Under the pieces are notes generated by a model. The model was not told the origin of the DNA, did no database searches, and saw only the letters and a list, made by a program, of their open reading frames with translations. DNA of 64,000 bases from Amorphophallus konjac (Eukaryota; Streptophyta; Magnoliopsida; Alismatales; Araceae). The stretch spans positions 121,992,886 through 122,056,885 of the forward strand of contig CM040126.1 of the NCBI GenBank assembly GCA_022559845.1, read 5' to 3'. The first letter of the stretch is position 1. Each line of letters opens with the position of its first letter. Shown piece by piece: positions 1 through 9,890 of the stretch. The translations under genes and the position numbers were made by a program.

Positions 1-1728
1 AATAATAACATGAACCCTTTTTAATGTGAGTGTGTGAGAGATCATGTGAATTGTGTGTAGCCTTCTTTATAGTAGCAGGAGTGTCTTTATCCTTCTTCTG
101 TGAAGTTTCACCCTTTTTCAATTTTTGATTTTGTTCAACAGTTTTGGGTTTCACAGTGGATTTTTGTGCAGTGAATTTGAAGACAGAAGGAGCAGAGGTT
201 GTGTTCTGATTGGTGGCTTTGACAAAAACAGTAGATGTTTCATTCCCATTACTCCTTTTATTTGTCGGACTATAGCCCAGTCCCTTTCTCTCAAAGTTGT
301 CACTCTTTCCAAGAAGTTTATTCAGATTGTCCTTACCTTGACAAATTTTGATAGAGAATTTTTCAAATCGATAATCTCAAAATTCAAATCAGCAATTTTA
401 GCTTCATATTTGGACAGATCGGTTTCACAGGAAATGACTTGTTGATGCAAGGCATCATTCAGACTCTTGAGTTTTTCAACTTCCTGTTTTAGTTTTGTTT
501 CATTGTCGGCTTCAGATAGGGACTTATAAAGATCATCAACTTCTTGTTGAAGGGATGTGATAGTAAGCTCATATCCAGCTATTTTCCGTTCACTACAACT
601 GACATTTCCATTTAACATTAAGTTGATGGTTTTCAGACTCTCAATTTCTTGTTCAGCATTCATCAACCCATCAGAATTATCCACACTCACACACTTGCCT
701 TTTTCCATTGTTATTAGCCTATCTGTCAACTGGGTGTTTAGATGTTTCAACTCATTGATTTCCTCTTGCAGTTTACCATTCTGCTCTAGGAGATCAGCAT
801 CAACCACCCATTCATCTGAGAGAGACTGACATTCATGAAACATTTCCTGTTGTTTTTCAGAATCTTTCTGTAATTCTATGTTTACAGATTTTATGGCATT
901 AAGCTTTTCAATCAGCAATTTGTTCTCCTGTCTAAGTTTCTCTGATTTTTCATCATTTTTATTGGAGAACTCTTTAAGAGAATCATTTTCAGATTTTAGC
1001 TTGTTTAATTCAGACTTAACACATTCAATTTCTTTCAGCAAATCCTTTCTCTGAACAGAATCATGACTAGCTAGACTAAGCTTCTTTTCAAGTTCAGAGA
1101 TTTCTTTCACATGATCTTGATTCTCAGTTTTCAATAAGGAAATTTGTTTCTTCAACATTAGAGAATCAGACATACAGGCATCATGAATATTTTTCAATTC
1201 AACACACTTTCTACAAGGAGAACTTGAACTATCTAAACCAGTACCCTTCTTCAATTTTTTATACTATTTTCTTAACAGTTCATGAGATTCAAATAATTCA
1301 GCATATGCATTCTCCCAATCTTCTAGAGAAAAATTCTCGAAGAGATTTACCTCATCATTATCATCTTCAGTCTGACTGCTGCCTTGATTGCTGCCAATTG
1401 GATTACTTCTGTTAGCCATCATGCAGTTGTCCTCGTTTACCCTGTGAAATTGCTTCAGCCTATCCAGGATGTCCTTTACTGAGCTGCAATTATGAAGACA
1501 AGACCATAAGGCTCTGTCATTAGCTGATTTCAACAGGTTAAAGGCTTTCTGATTTTCTCCATCCTTTGATCTATGTCTGTCGGTCCATTTGGACACTTTC
1601 GTTGGTAAGGTGTGAGGACCTTGTGAAATTAATTTCCACAAATCAGGATTAGCAGAATTTACATAAGCATGTAAAGCAGTGTACCACTGACTGAAACCAG
1701 AACCACTAAAGACGGGTGGTAAAGCCAT
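1..1728 (-). pseudogene. gag: Copia (Sirevirus-like) gag, 5' part, decayed
   Basis: Gag of a minus-strand Ty1/copia element whose remainder lies left of the window. The natural start is the ATG at 1728-1726 (MALPPVFSGSGF), 119 bases after the primer site. Residues 1 to about 150 are the copia-type gag (UBN2-like) domain, with the W-x-x-R/K-L and SSxKDILD motifs also present in the gag at 9891. A long coiled coil follows (about residues 160-470). The frame is broken by a TAG at 1266-1264 and by a frameshift near 340: the reading stops at TGA 324-322, while another frame continues the expected pattern. The zinc knuckle is not in the window. Family assignment rests on parallel features with the second gag here; the protein is not functional as read. 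Confidence 0.85.
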
Positions 1729-1846
1729 TGAAAAACAAATAGCGAGTAAGTTCAAGGCAACAGGAATAATTATGCACTAAAAACAAATTAGCACCTAAGA
1801 CAGCAAGATCGAATCTGCAGGTCGCTGGACCTTGTATGCAGACACC

Positions 1847-1858
1847 GCTCTGATACCA
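1847..1858 (-). promoter_or_regulatory. Primer-binding site (initiator tRNA-Met)
   Basis: Read on the minus strand this is TGGTATCAGAGC, complementary to the 3' end of initiator tRNA-Met, the usual primer of copia and many gypsy elements. It lies two bases from the LTR edge at 1861 and proves that this LTR is the 5' LTR of a minus-strand element. Confidence 0.9.
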
Positions 1859-2098
1859 ACTGGTAGCTAGGTACGATTGATAAACACTGATCCAGAGGGG
1901 GGGTGAATGGATCGTTCAAGGAATTCTACCCAATTTAAAATTCGCATGAGATGATAACAACAAGATCAGTGGACAATTGATCAAACAAGATATGCAAACT
2001 CAATTAAATTCTAGGATATAGATAATCAATTAAATCACGGTCCTAGCATGCATCTAGCGGAAGCAGGCGATCAAACAAACCACTGCACGATGATTTTA

Positions 2099-2151
2099 GG
2101 TGGTTCGGTCAACAGACCTACATCCACCCCTCACTCCCAACCGGAGTGAGG
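2099..2151 (-). promoter_or_regulatory. Conserved two-hairpin leader element in LTR
   Basis: GGTGG (2099-2103) pairs with CCACC (2124-2128) around an inner GGTC/GACC stem. Immediately beside it, CCTCACTCC (2129-2137) pairs perfectly with GGAGTGAGG (2143-2151). The same architecture, with different but complementary stems, recurs in the LTRs at 9368, 21104, 37405, 51786 and 61687. It lies downstream of the TATA box, so it should be in the RNA. Confidence 0.7.
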
Positions 2152-2194
2152 CTTCCACTAGTAACACTAGCACAGCAGACTCAGTCTGCAACAA

Positions 2195-2660
2195 ATGCTG
2201 CCACACAGCTTGACCAGGGAAACAACCTCCCCTCTTCCTCCCAACCGGAGGGACACCCCAAGTGACTCCCAGTCACTTGGAAACCAGAGACACACGGTCT
2301 ATCTTCCTCCAGACCCGGAGGGAACCCCTGGACTTGCTACCCACAAGCCCAGAACCGGAGGACCAAACCTCCCTTCCTCCAAACCGGAGGGGAACCTAGA
2401 GACCCAAGTCTCTCTTCCTCTGAACCCCAGAGGGAAGCACAAGTGACTTTAAGTCACCTGCAAACCAGAGGTCTCGGACCTCTCTTCCTCCCAACCGGAG
2501 GGACCCCTGGACTTGAAACCTACAAGCCCAGAACCGGAGGACGAGCCTCCCTTCCTCTAACCAGAGGGAACCCACAAGTAGCACCCAGCTACTTGCAACC
2601 GGGGATAGCAATCTCCCTTCTCCTGAACCAACAGGAGAGACCCCGACCTCTCTACAGAGA
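2195..2660 (-). repeat. Array of small imperfect-repeat hairpins in LTR
   Basis: About a dozen short inverted repeats follow one another: CCTCC/GGAGG around CAACC, CCTCTG/CAGAGG, CCTCT/AGAGG and CTCCTG/CAGGAG around an AACC-type loop. They alternate with CAAGTGACT/AGTCACTTG, AGAGAC/GTCTCT, GAGGTC/GACCTC and AAGTAGC/GCTACTT. The sister LTR has the same series at 61810-62060 with partly different stems. The array lies between the TATA box and the primer site, inside the predicted leader RNA. Confidence 0.7.
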
Positions 2661-3110
2661 ATCGAAAATACAGCAGGTGAATAGTTCAAAAGAAAAACAA
2701 AACCCAGCAACAGAAAGCTGAAAAGATAAAAACAAATGCGGCTCTCGCAGGAGCTGGCTGGCCTGGATTTGATCCACGGTCCAGCATGAACTTCTTCTAC
2801 TGCTTCTTTCTTTCTCCCAGCACGAACTCTCTTTTCTTCTTCTTCTTCTTCTTTCTTACTTCTTCTTCTTCTTACTGCTTCTGCCTTCTGCCTTCTTCTC
2901 ACTCTCTCTATCTCACTGTCTCTCTTTCTTTTTCTTCTTCTGCTCTCTCGATCTAGCTCTCAGCTTTCTCTATCTCTTCTTTTGCTCTCTCGATCTAGCT
3001 CTTAGCTTTCTCTATCTCTTCTTTCTCTTCTGCACTTCTTCTCTTAGCTCTGGCTGCTTCTACTTCAGTCGCTCTCTACCCTCTCTTAGTTCAGAGGAAG
3101 AAGACACACA

Positions 3111-3118
3111 TATATATA
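3111..3118 (-). promoter_or_regulatory. TATA box of LTR promoter (minus strand)
   Basis: TATATATA with the repeat-rich U3 on its upstream (right) side and the hairpin-rich leader on its downstream (left) side. This position fits the LTR promoter of the minus-strand copia element. Confidence 0.55.
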
Positions 3119-3289
3119 GCAGCAGCAGATTAGGGCGGCGTGTGCTCTTCACGATTCCCGCCCAAAATGCTTCAGTCCACATGGAGGCTCCTCTGCATCT
3201 CGGATCACGTGCCAGATGCCAGCCTCGTATCACGTGCCCCACTCTGCATGGGCTCCACGAACAGTACCTGTCACACAGTCATAGGAGAT

Positions 3290-4380
3290 TAATTAGAAGG
3301 ATAGAATGTATAGACTTTGAAGACTTAGCCAACGAGTGTATTGACTTGAACAGCTAGCCACGAGTGTATAGACTTAAGATGTGATAACAAGTGTGTAGAC
3401 TTGAACTTAGAAATGAATGTATAGACATTAGAACAGCAAAAGGTGCACTATACTGAAAACGACACGAGGTACATAAGGTGACTACAGCACGAGATAAACA
3501 GAGAACGACACGAGGTACATACAGTATCAAAGCTAACACTACAAAGATAACGACACAAAGTCAGATGAGAACAGCACGAGGTAAGAGAGAACGACACGAG
3601 GTAAAACGGTAGTAAAACACGCGATCAGAGGAAACCTGGACGAAGATAGAAAGAAGTAACATGAAGACATAAAAACAATACTAAGACATAAACACAGAAT
3701 TAACATGAAGACTCAAACACAAAAATAACACGAAGACATAAAAACAACACGAAGACACGAATACTGAAATAACATGAAGACTCAAACACAAAAATAACAC
3801 GAAGACATAAACACAGCACGAAGTGTAATCACAAAGCAAGAAAGACACGGGGTCTTGGAAGAAACAACACGAATACAGAAGACTCGAAGACATAGGGGTG
3901 ACACAGATGGAGCGACACGAGATGGCACAGAAAGCAGCACGAGGTGCTGCAGTGTTCAGCACGCGATGGAACAAATAACGACACTAAGGCTCATAGTGTT
4001 GCTATCCTCAAAACATGTAAAGACTCAACAAGACTTCATATGAACAGTCTAATGTGCAGACTGCGTTCAACTGGATGTATAGACTTGGAACGGCTTCAAG
4101 GCAACAATGTACAGACTTTGAAATAAAGAGTGTACAGACAGAGAGTTCAAGGCCACGATGTATAGACTTTGCCCAAGGAAACGAATGTGTAGATTTTGGC
4201 TTGGAACGAAGGTAAGGATGAGGCTGTATAGACTTGGCCAGAACGTAGGAAAAAGCACCAATGTGCAGACATGAACATCCAGCAGTGTATAGACTTCATG
4301 AACAAGATGCAATGCTGACCGATGTGTATACTTGGCAAAGAGAGTGATGCATGAACTACCCTGTATAGACTTTAAGACTT
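3290..4380 (-). repeat. U3 degenerate repeats of copia LTR
   Basis: Two interspersed motif families fill the U3. One is TGTATAGACTTGAA and variants, spaced about 30-50 bases (3305-3425 and 4070-4375). The other is ACGACACGAGGTA or ACACGAAGACATAAACA (3430-3980), with nearly exact longer copies around 3715-3750 and 3775-3810. The LTR at 61341 has the same two families. There is no coding potential beyond chance frames. Confidence 0.7.
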
Positions 4381-4790
4381 AATGCGCAACAAAAAGTAGA
4401 CAAAGCAGCATGGCGTCAACCCAGCTGATCCACTGCGTCAACGCAGCCATTGCACAGAACCCATATTAATGAAAGACAGACATGCAGACATGATCTATGC
4501 CATGCTCACAGTTAAACTGTGTACCAAGTTCTGAATGAAGTAAACACATATGACATGAGACGGACGTTGTACATACTTGATGCATGTGAACAGTGAGACA
4601 GATGTATAGACTTGATGAACTGCAACATGAACATTATCAGCAGAGAAGCAATGCACAGAACAGAAATCAAGCACAAACCAATTTATCATAGCATGACTCA
4701 AGCATACACATGCATTCTTCACAATTCAGACATGGCACACTCATGCAATCTCCCACAGAATAGATCAGACATATTCAAGACAAAGTGGTG

Positions 4791-4868
4791 ACTCAATTAT
4801 GTTGCTATCATTAAAACACCACATCATCTGACTCAATTATGTTGCTATCATTAAAACACCACATCATC
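4791..4868. repeat. 40-bp tandem duplication at LTR outer edge
   Basis: A 37-base sequence beginning ACTCAATTATGTTGCTATCA occurs twice head to tail (4791 and 4831), separated by three bases. It lies at the U3 terminus of the copia LTR, next to the LINE junction. Confidence 0.85.
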
Positions 4869-4869
4869 A

Positions 4870-5614
4870 ACAAAGCACAAGGGGCACAACATCTTGAATT
4901 CCAAATTTTAGTGTACATGTTGCCTTGAGTATAGTTCTGCCCTTTAAGAAAGTTGTATGTAGATTTAATACTGAAAATACCTGAATTAGTAAGAGACCAA
5001 ATAGGTATGTCCTCTCCATTCTGAATAGAAAACATCTGTAACTCATCCCTCAAAGAATGATTCTCCAAGAAATGCCAGACTGGATGGTGGGAATTTGTCA
5101 GTGCTTCTTGAACAGAGCAGTCCTCAATTGAAGAAGAGTGAACATTGAGAGAATCTACCAGAGATTTGTTCTTATACCAGCTATCTTTTAGAAATCTTGT
5201 AGAGGCACCATCAAAAACTATCATTCTGGAATTGGCCAAAAGAAGATTTCTAGCCTTTTCAAAATCAGCAGCTTTAATACCAGCCGGAAATGGTTTTTTG
5301 CACTCTGATATATGAAGACCTTGAATGTATTTTTCTCTAACAAAATTTGCCCAGAGAGAATTACTGTAAAGAGCAGTCCACAAATGTTTGACAAAAAAGC
5401 ATAGTTGTGTATCTAATTGGTTGCGTATGCCTAGCCCACCTTCAGATATGGGGCAACACATTTTTTCCCAGGAAATCCAGTGTTTCCTATGAGCATCTGC
5501 ATATCCTTGCCAGAAAAAGTTTGAACATATTTTCCCAATCTGTCGAAGTATAGTGTAAGGAATAGAAGCAGCACTAGCACAGTATAACAGCATTTCATGA
5601 GTTGTCCGTATCAA
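4870..5614 (-). pseudogene. LINE (L1-type) ORF2 C-terminal fragment
   Basis: A minus-strand reading frame of about 245 residues resembles the region after the reverse transcriptase of plant LINEs. It has a FFWQG motif followed by W..W...C.P...GGLGIR (about residues 33-62), then the segment leading to the zinc-binding RT region (TKIWNSR near the end). The 5' side is cut at about 5614 by the neighbouring gypsy LTR. The 3' side is cut by the copia LTR, which was evidently inserted here. It is a relic without catalytic domains. Confidence in the LINE assignment is good; exact edges are approximate. Confidence 0.75.
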
Positions 5615-8144
5615 GCACGCAAGTATAACAAGTCATGTAGAGTTGCAAATGTGTAAGAGAGAATGTCATAGACAAAACGCTATCAAGTACTCGGTGCAAT
5701 GCCACACCTTGTCATTACAAACTCCCCAGGGCACAAGTACTTTCGGGCGCTCCTCCCAGGACCAGACCGGGCCTTTTATGATGTGTTGGCATTGAGTGGT
5801 GGATCAATGATCCCAAGTAACATCTAGACATTCTTATATTCTGGCCAAGATTTCCAAGGTTAAGCTTAAGTAACCAAGCTTTAAGAACAAGGGCATTCCA
5901 AACAATAGGAATTTCAAATAGAAGTCATAAGAACATGACTTTGGAAGCCAAGATTCACTAAAAGAAATCATGACCAGGACTGGGTAGTAACCAGAAGGGT
6001 TACTCTATTGACCGAGCTGCTACAACACAAAAAAAATCATGAAAAATGGGTTCAGGGAACAAGCCGCGGTCATTATAGAATTGCTTCAAGGGAAACGCGG
6101 TCACGACCGAATCGCTTGCAGGCTGGCTTCGACCCAATGGACCAATGGTTCGACGCACACAGGCAGAGAAGGAAAATGCGGTCGCAAGGGAACCACTTTA
6201 GGATGAAGGTGGTTCAGGAGGAACCGCTACTAGGCTGGCAAAGCAGAGAGCTAAGTCGACCCAATCAAGACCCTCAGTCGACCTGGGGTCATGGCTAGGC
6301 TGAAACAGAGTTCAGTCTACCTAACCTTAGTCAATTGAGGTGACATGGGTCGACCCGATCAGGCTAAGTCAACTTGGAACAAGGGTAGTAGAGTGGGCAA
6401 ATTGGCGCACAGGCAAGATCAGGAGGCAAAATGTGCTTAGGATTCGACCACTACCGCATGGTAGCGGTTTACTCAGAACCGCATTTCTGTCAAGATTGGG
6501 CAGAACAGTCACAAATCTAGACTGCCCAGGAATGAATTCCGGTCGAGTCGTTTGTACATGCTTTCAAGGTACAACTTGCTCGACGTCCTAGTGGAAATCC
6601 CAGGCTCGCGGAGATTTACGGAGGCCTTGTAATAACAGTCCTAGTTCGACGAAAGGAATATCCGACGGAGAGTGCCGATTATCACAGGATTGAAGGTGTA
6701 AAACACGGAAAACGGGTATGAGCGGTGAGTCACTACCACCGGAGTGGCATGACCCTCAAACAATCTTAGTAATTTAATCAAGAACAGTAAGTATATTGCA
6801 AGATCTATCATGGTTATGATCGGATTAAGCTATGTTTAATATACTAATTTACAGGGTACAATCATGAGATAATAATGATAATCAAGGGATCATGATGTGA
6901 ATAAACTTTAAAATTAGTGATTCATTCATAAGCCCTAATTATTACATACGTTTCTAGCCCTGGAACATGCTGTCTACGCAGGATAAAGCACAAGTAAAAC
7001 ACAGCGTTATAACAGGAATCAGAGCGATGACTACGGTGAGGAGAGAACTACTACCTGATGGTAGCGGTCGGTCAACGATCGCGTTCACGCAATTTTGACC
7101 AAAAATTTAAATTTCCCACCGCCAGAAGGCCGCGGTTGGTCGCGAGACCGCGGCTTCCAGGTTGCGGTTTCTGGTGAACCGCTATCTGGAGACTGGGTTC
7201 CTCTCCGGCGGTCCTTGATAGACCTTAGGAAAAGCCATCATAACTCGTGGTATACTCCATAAAATTTGGGCATTTTGCTATCAATGGAAAAAGGATGAAA
7301 AACGTCACAATATGGACATATTTACTTAAAGCTTAGCCTGCAAGATGCTGACCTTATATCTATCTAAAAGAAAGGAACACTGCCGGAACCCTAACTCGAC
7401 ATGCCTTGCTTAAAAACCTAATCATGATCGCTATATAAAAATTGGGCTATTTGATATCAAAAGAAAGAGGACTCGAAGACGAACACGATGGTATATGTTA
7501 CTTAGCATTTGGCCTGGAAGAACCTACCTTAAACGCGAGAGAAAAAGGGATGATGACATAGGAACTGCAGACGGAAACCTTCTCCTTCCTCACCGCACCA
7601 CGACCGCGATCGAGCGCACCGGCTGCTGCTACAACCAAATGGGGTTCTTGGGAGTATTAGGCGCCGTCTTATAGGGCTGGGGTCGATTCTAGGATCGAGA
7701 TATGGATGGGGAAGAGTCGTGGAGATTCCTCCGCATGATATTCACTGTTGACCGAATCCACGCGCCAATCTTTGAAATTTCGGTGGCTAGGGTTAGGGAT
7801 TCGCATAGGGATCGAACGGGAAATGGGCCTCTAGGTTGGGCCTCTTGATTGGGTCTGGATTGAGCCCGTAAAAGCTTGATTTGGGCTCGAATTTGGTGGA
7901 TTAAGATCATTCTATCTAAACTCCGAGTTTAACCCAAAACCTCAAATTTCGGAATTAATTACGATTTTCTTTGGGGTTGATCCAGAAGACAGGGTTGCTG
8001 TAAATTAGATCCTCTACACGATTATGAATTTTTCATATTTTTATAAATTGGTCAAAATTCAACCTAAGAGGAAAATCAATTTCATATTAAGTAAAATTCC
8101 AGATTGCTACATAATTTATTATTGAATAAATTTGGGATGCTACA
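5615..8144 (-). mobile_element. Tekay-like gypsy LTR, truncated, minus orientation
   Basis: The right edge ends GGGATGCTACA, like the GGTTGCTACA edge of the complete LTR at 44757-47894. A block at 5690-5790 (GGCACAAGTACTTTCGGGCG and the CTCCTCCCAGGACCAGA region) has a close counterpart at 45450-45540. The left edge is lost at the LINE junction. Between 6060 and 7200 it contains many short palindromes with arms of the type AGCGGTT/AACCGCT, for example 6466-6490 and 7125-7157. No coding sequence was recognised. It sits in Tat-type gag sequence that resumes at 8145. Confidence 0.65.
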
Positions 8145-8342
8145 GGCGGCACAAGTTCGCATTGAAGAAATAAATGTAGATCCGATCATGATGCTATGAA
8201 CGTGATTACTGCTGAAGATGATGGCGAGAGATCTGCACCGTCTCCAACTGCTCCGGTGGAAGGAAGGGGCTAGGATCCCAGCTCCTACACGCCCGATCTG
8301 ATAATAATGATGATGCTGCTCCAAGAATATAAGCAAGAGATC
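8145..8342 (+). pseudogene. gag: Tat-type gypsy gag, N-terminal piece (interrupted)
   Basis: From about 8205 the frame reads acidic and proline-rich sequence and then a coiled-coil segment starting MMLLQEYKQEIE at 8307. It continues without a frame change across the copia insertion, at 21570, as VLKRQLSEL. The same segment is found again in the second gag copy at 23180-23330. An in-frame TAG is present at about 8269. It is the front half of the gag described at 21565. Confidence 0.7.
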
Positions 8343-8639
8343 TGTTGAGTTTCTCCAAGTGATTTTGATGATAACAAAACCCCAGACGTGTGTTCCATCT
8401 CGTGCCGTGCATATTTGCTCAAGAACGAACACAAGAATGTAATTGAGGCCAATTTCCATCATGATCCAACGCTCAAAATACTCATGCTTCCAAAATGCTC
8501 AAAATAAGTCAAATTAACGCAAAATGAATGGAACAAGATGAGGATACAATGCATTTTCCATTTGGATATGATTTATGGTCTAATGAGTTGGTTTCTGCAA
8601 AAATTCCAGATTTTGGTCAACCAACAGCTTCAGATCGGG

Positions 8640-8790
8640 CAACCGAATTCCCCAGATTTCATAACTCTGTAAAGTTATAGAGTTTGGTCGACCGATGGGT
8701 CAAGTTCGGTCGACCGAATTTGCCAGCACTGAAACGCCCTGTTGTCATTAGAGATCGGTCGACCGACCCATGTACTTTGGTCGACCGAAC
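8640..8790. promoter_or_regulatory. GGTCGACC palindrome cluster in U3
   Basis: Four palindromes centred on GTCGAC lie within about 110 bases: at 8684, 8705 (TTCGGTCGACCGAA), 8755 and 8776. They are repeated in the 3' LTR (20147-20260, partly mutated) and again inside the element at 17330-17400. They lie 140-245 bases upstream of the TATA box, the position in which Sireviruses are known to carry palindromic repeats. Confidence 0.8.
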
Positions 8791-8929
8791 CCTTCGAAGC
8801 AGCAATTGTTGACTTTTATTTTCTCTATCATGTGCAGCCATCTCTTTAGGACTTTTGAGTCCCAAAGCCTCCAAACATGCTAGAAAATGTGGATCTATGT
8901 CTTGGCATGTCCCTTGACCAACCAAGAGA

Positions 8930-8937
8930 TATAAAAA
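8930..8937 (+). promoter_or_regulatory. TATA box of 5' LTR
   Basis: TATAAAAA downstream of the palindromes. The counterpart in the 3' LTR is at 20395. It is the probable start signal for the genomic transcript. Confidence 0.65.
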
Positions 8938-9367
8938 CACATCTTTGGCCAAGGAACCCTAATCACTCAAGAGGATTCAAGGGAGGCTATCAAGGGAGAA
9001 ACAAGGCTACTGCAACACCTGCGTGAACAGTACTCTGTCTAGCCATTCTTCATCAAATGTCAAGCATTTCAAGATCAATCTGAAGCCAATCAACTAGAAA
9101 TCAAGTGGAAAAGCAAAGCCTAGTCCAAGATCTGCATCATCTACTCAGCTGAAGCATAAATCTGAAGTTTTCATTTCTGCTTCTTCATCTAAATTCTTTG
9201 AGCTTCAAGTGTGTATTCTCTATAATCTGTAAACACTAGTGCGTGTGTGGATCTACTTAGATCTATGTGTGTGTGTGGATCTCTTTAGATCCGCGTGTGT
9301 GTGTGGATCTCTTCAGATCAGTGTGTGTGCCTTTACCTTGTAATCCCTTAGAAGATAGTGTGTGAAT

Positions 9368-9421
9368 CCTCACAGATCGTGAGGGGTGGACGTAAGTTGC
9401 CGTCGTTGGATCCGAACCACC
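9368..9421 (+). promoter_or_regulatory. Two-hairpin leader element, 5' LTR
   Basis: CCTCAC (9368-9373) pairs with GTGAGG (9379-9384). Then GGTGG (9385-9389) pairs with CCACC (9417-9421), followed by TAAAA. The 3' LTR counterpart starts at 21104. Confidence 0.65.
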
Positions 9422-9827
9422 TAAAAATTGCTATCCATTGTGTGGTTTGATCCATTTCTTCTACCCTCATTCTGTGTGATTGTTCATGTGTATTAATTCT
9501 TCCACGTTTTGTATTTCAGATCTAGCATAATCAATCTCTCTTATAATAGATTTTTGGTATATCGAAAGGTGGGTTTGAATTGACAAGGTTAGTCTTGTTA
9601 GGATAATAACACTTTGCATGAGTAGAATCTTCGGATTCATACCTCTGCCTAGTACCGAAAAACTATCGTGGTGATTGATTTTGATAGATCTAATATGTAT
9701 TGTAACATATTTGAATTTCTACGTTGCCAGTTCATCATATATGTTTAAATCGGGTAAAAGTTTTCTAAAATTTGTAATCACCCAATTCACCCCCCCCTCT
9801 TGGGTGTCATTGATCGCGAGACTTCAA

Positions 9828-9840
9828 TTTGTATCAGTGC
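9828..9840 (+). promoter_or_regulatory. Primer-binding site, mutated
   Basis: TTTGTATCAGTGC lies one base after the LTR end and matches the initiator tRNA-Met primer site TTGGTATCAGAGC at all but two positions. Confidence 0.8.
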
Positions 9841-9890
9841 TAAGGCTCTATTTTTCATAGATCTAACGATCTAGAGAAAGATCCAGATCA

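Larger units (their letters stand above)
1861..4869 (-). mobile_element. 5' LTR of minus-strand copia element (about 3.0 kb)
   Basis: The left edge (LTR 3' end) follows the primer site; the right edge (LTR 5' end) is placed where LINE coding resumes and is approximate. From left to right on the plus strand: the GGGGGGGTGAATG motif near 1897; a conserved two-hairpin element (2099-2151); an array of small hairpins (2195-2660); a TATA box for minus transcription (3111-3118); and a U3 of about 1.7 kb filled with two degenerate repeat families. The LTR at 61341 has the same order and shared blocks, so both belong to one family. No other LTR of this insertion is in the window, so its target duplication cannot be checked. 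Confidence 0.8.
8343..9826 (+). repeat. 5' LTR of copia element (1484 bp)
   Basis: It begins TGTTGAGTTTC and ends TTCA, with the target duplication outside and the primer site inside. GGTCGACC palindromes lie in U3 (8640-8790), a TATA box at 8930, a short GT-rich tract with GATCT...AGATC spacers at 9235-9330, and the two-hairpin leader at 9368-9421. It ends with the TTCACCCCCCCCTC block that is shared, inverted, with the LTRs at 1861, 51498 and 61341. Confidence 0.93.
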
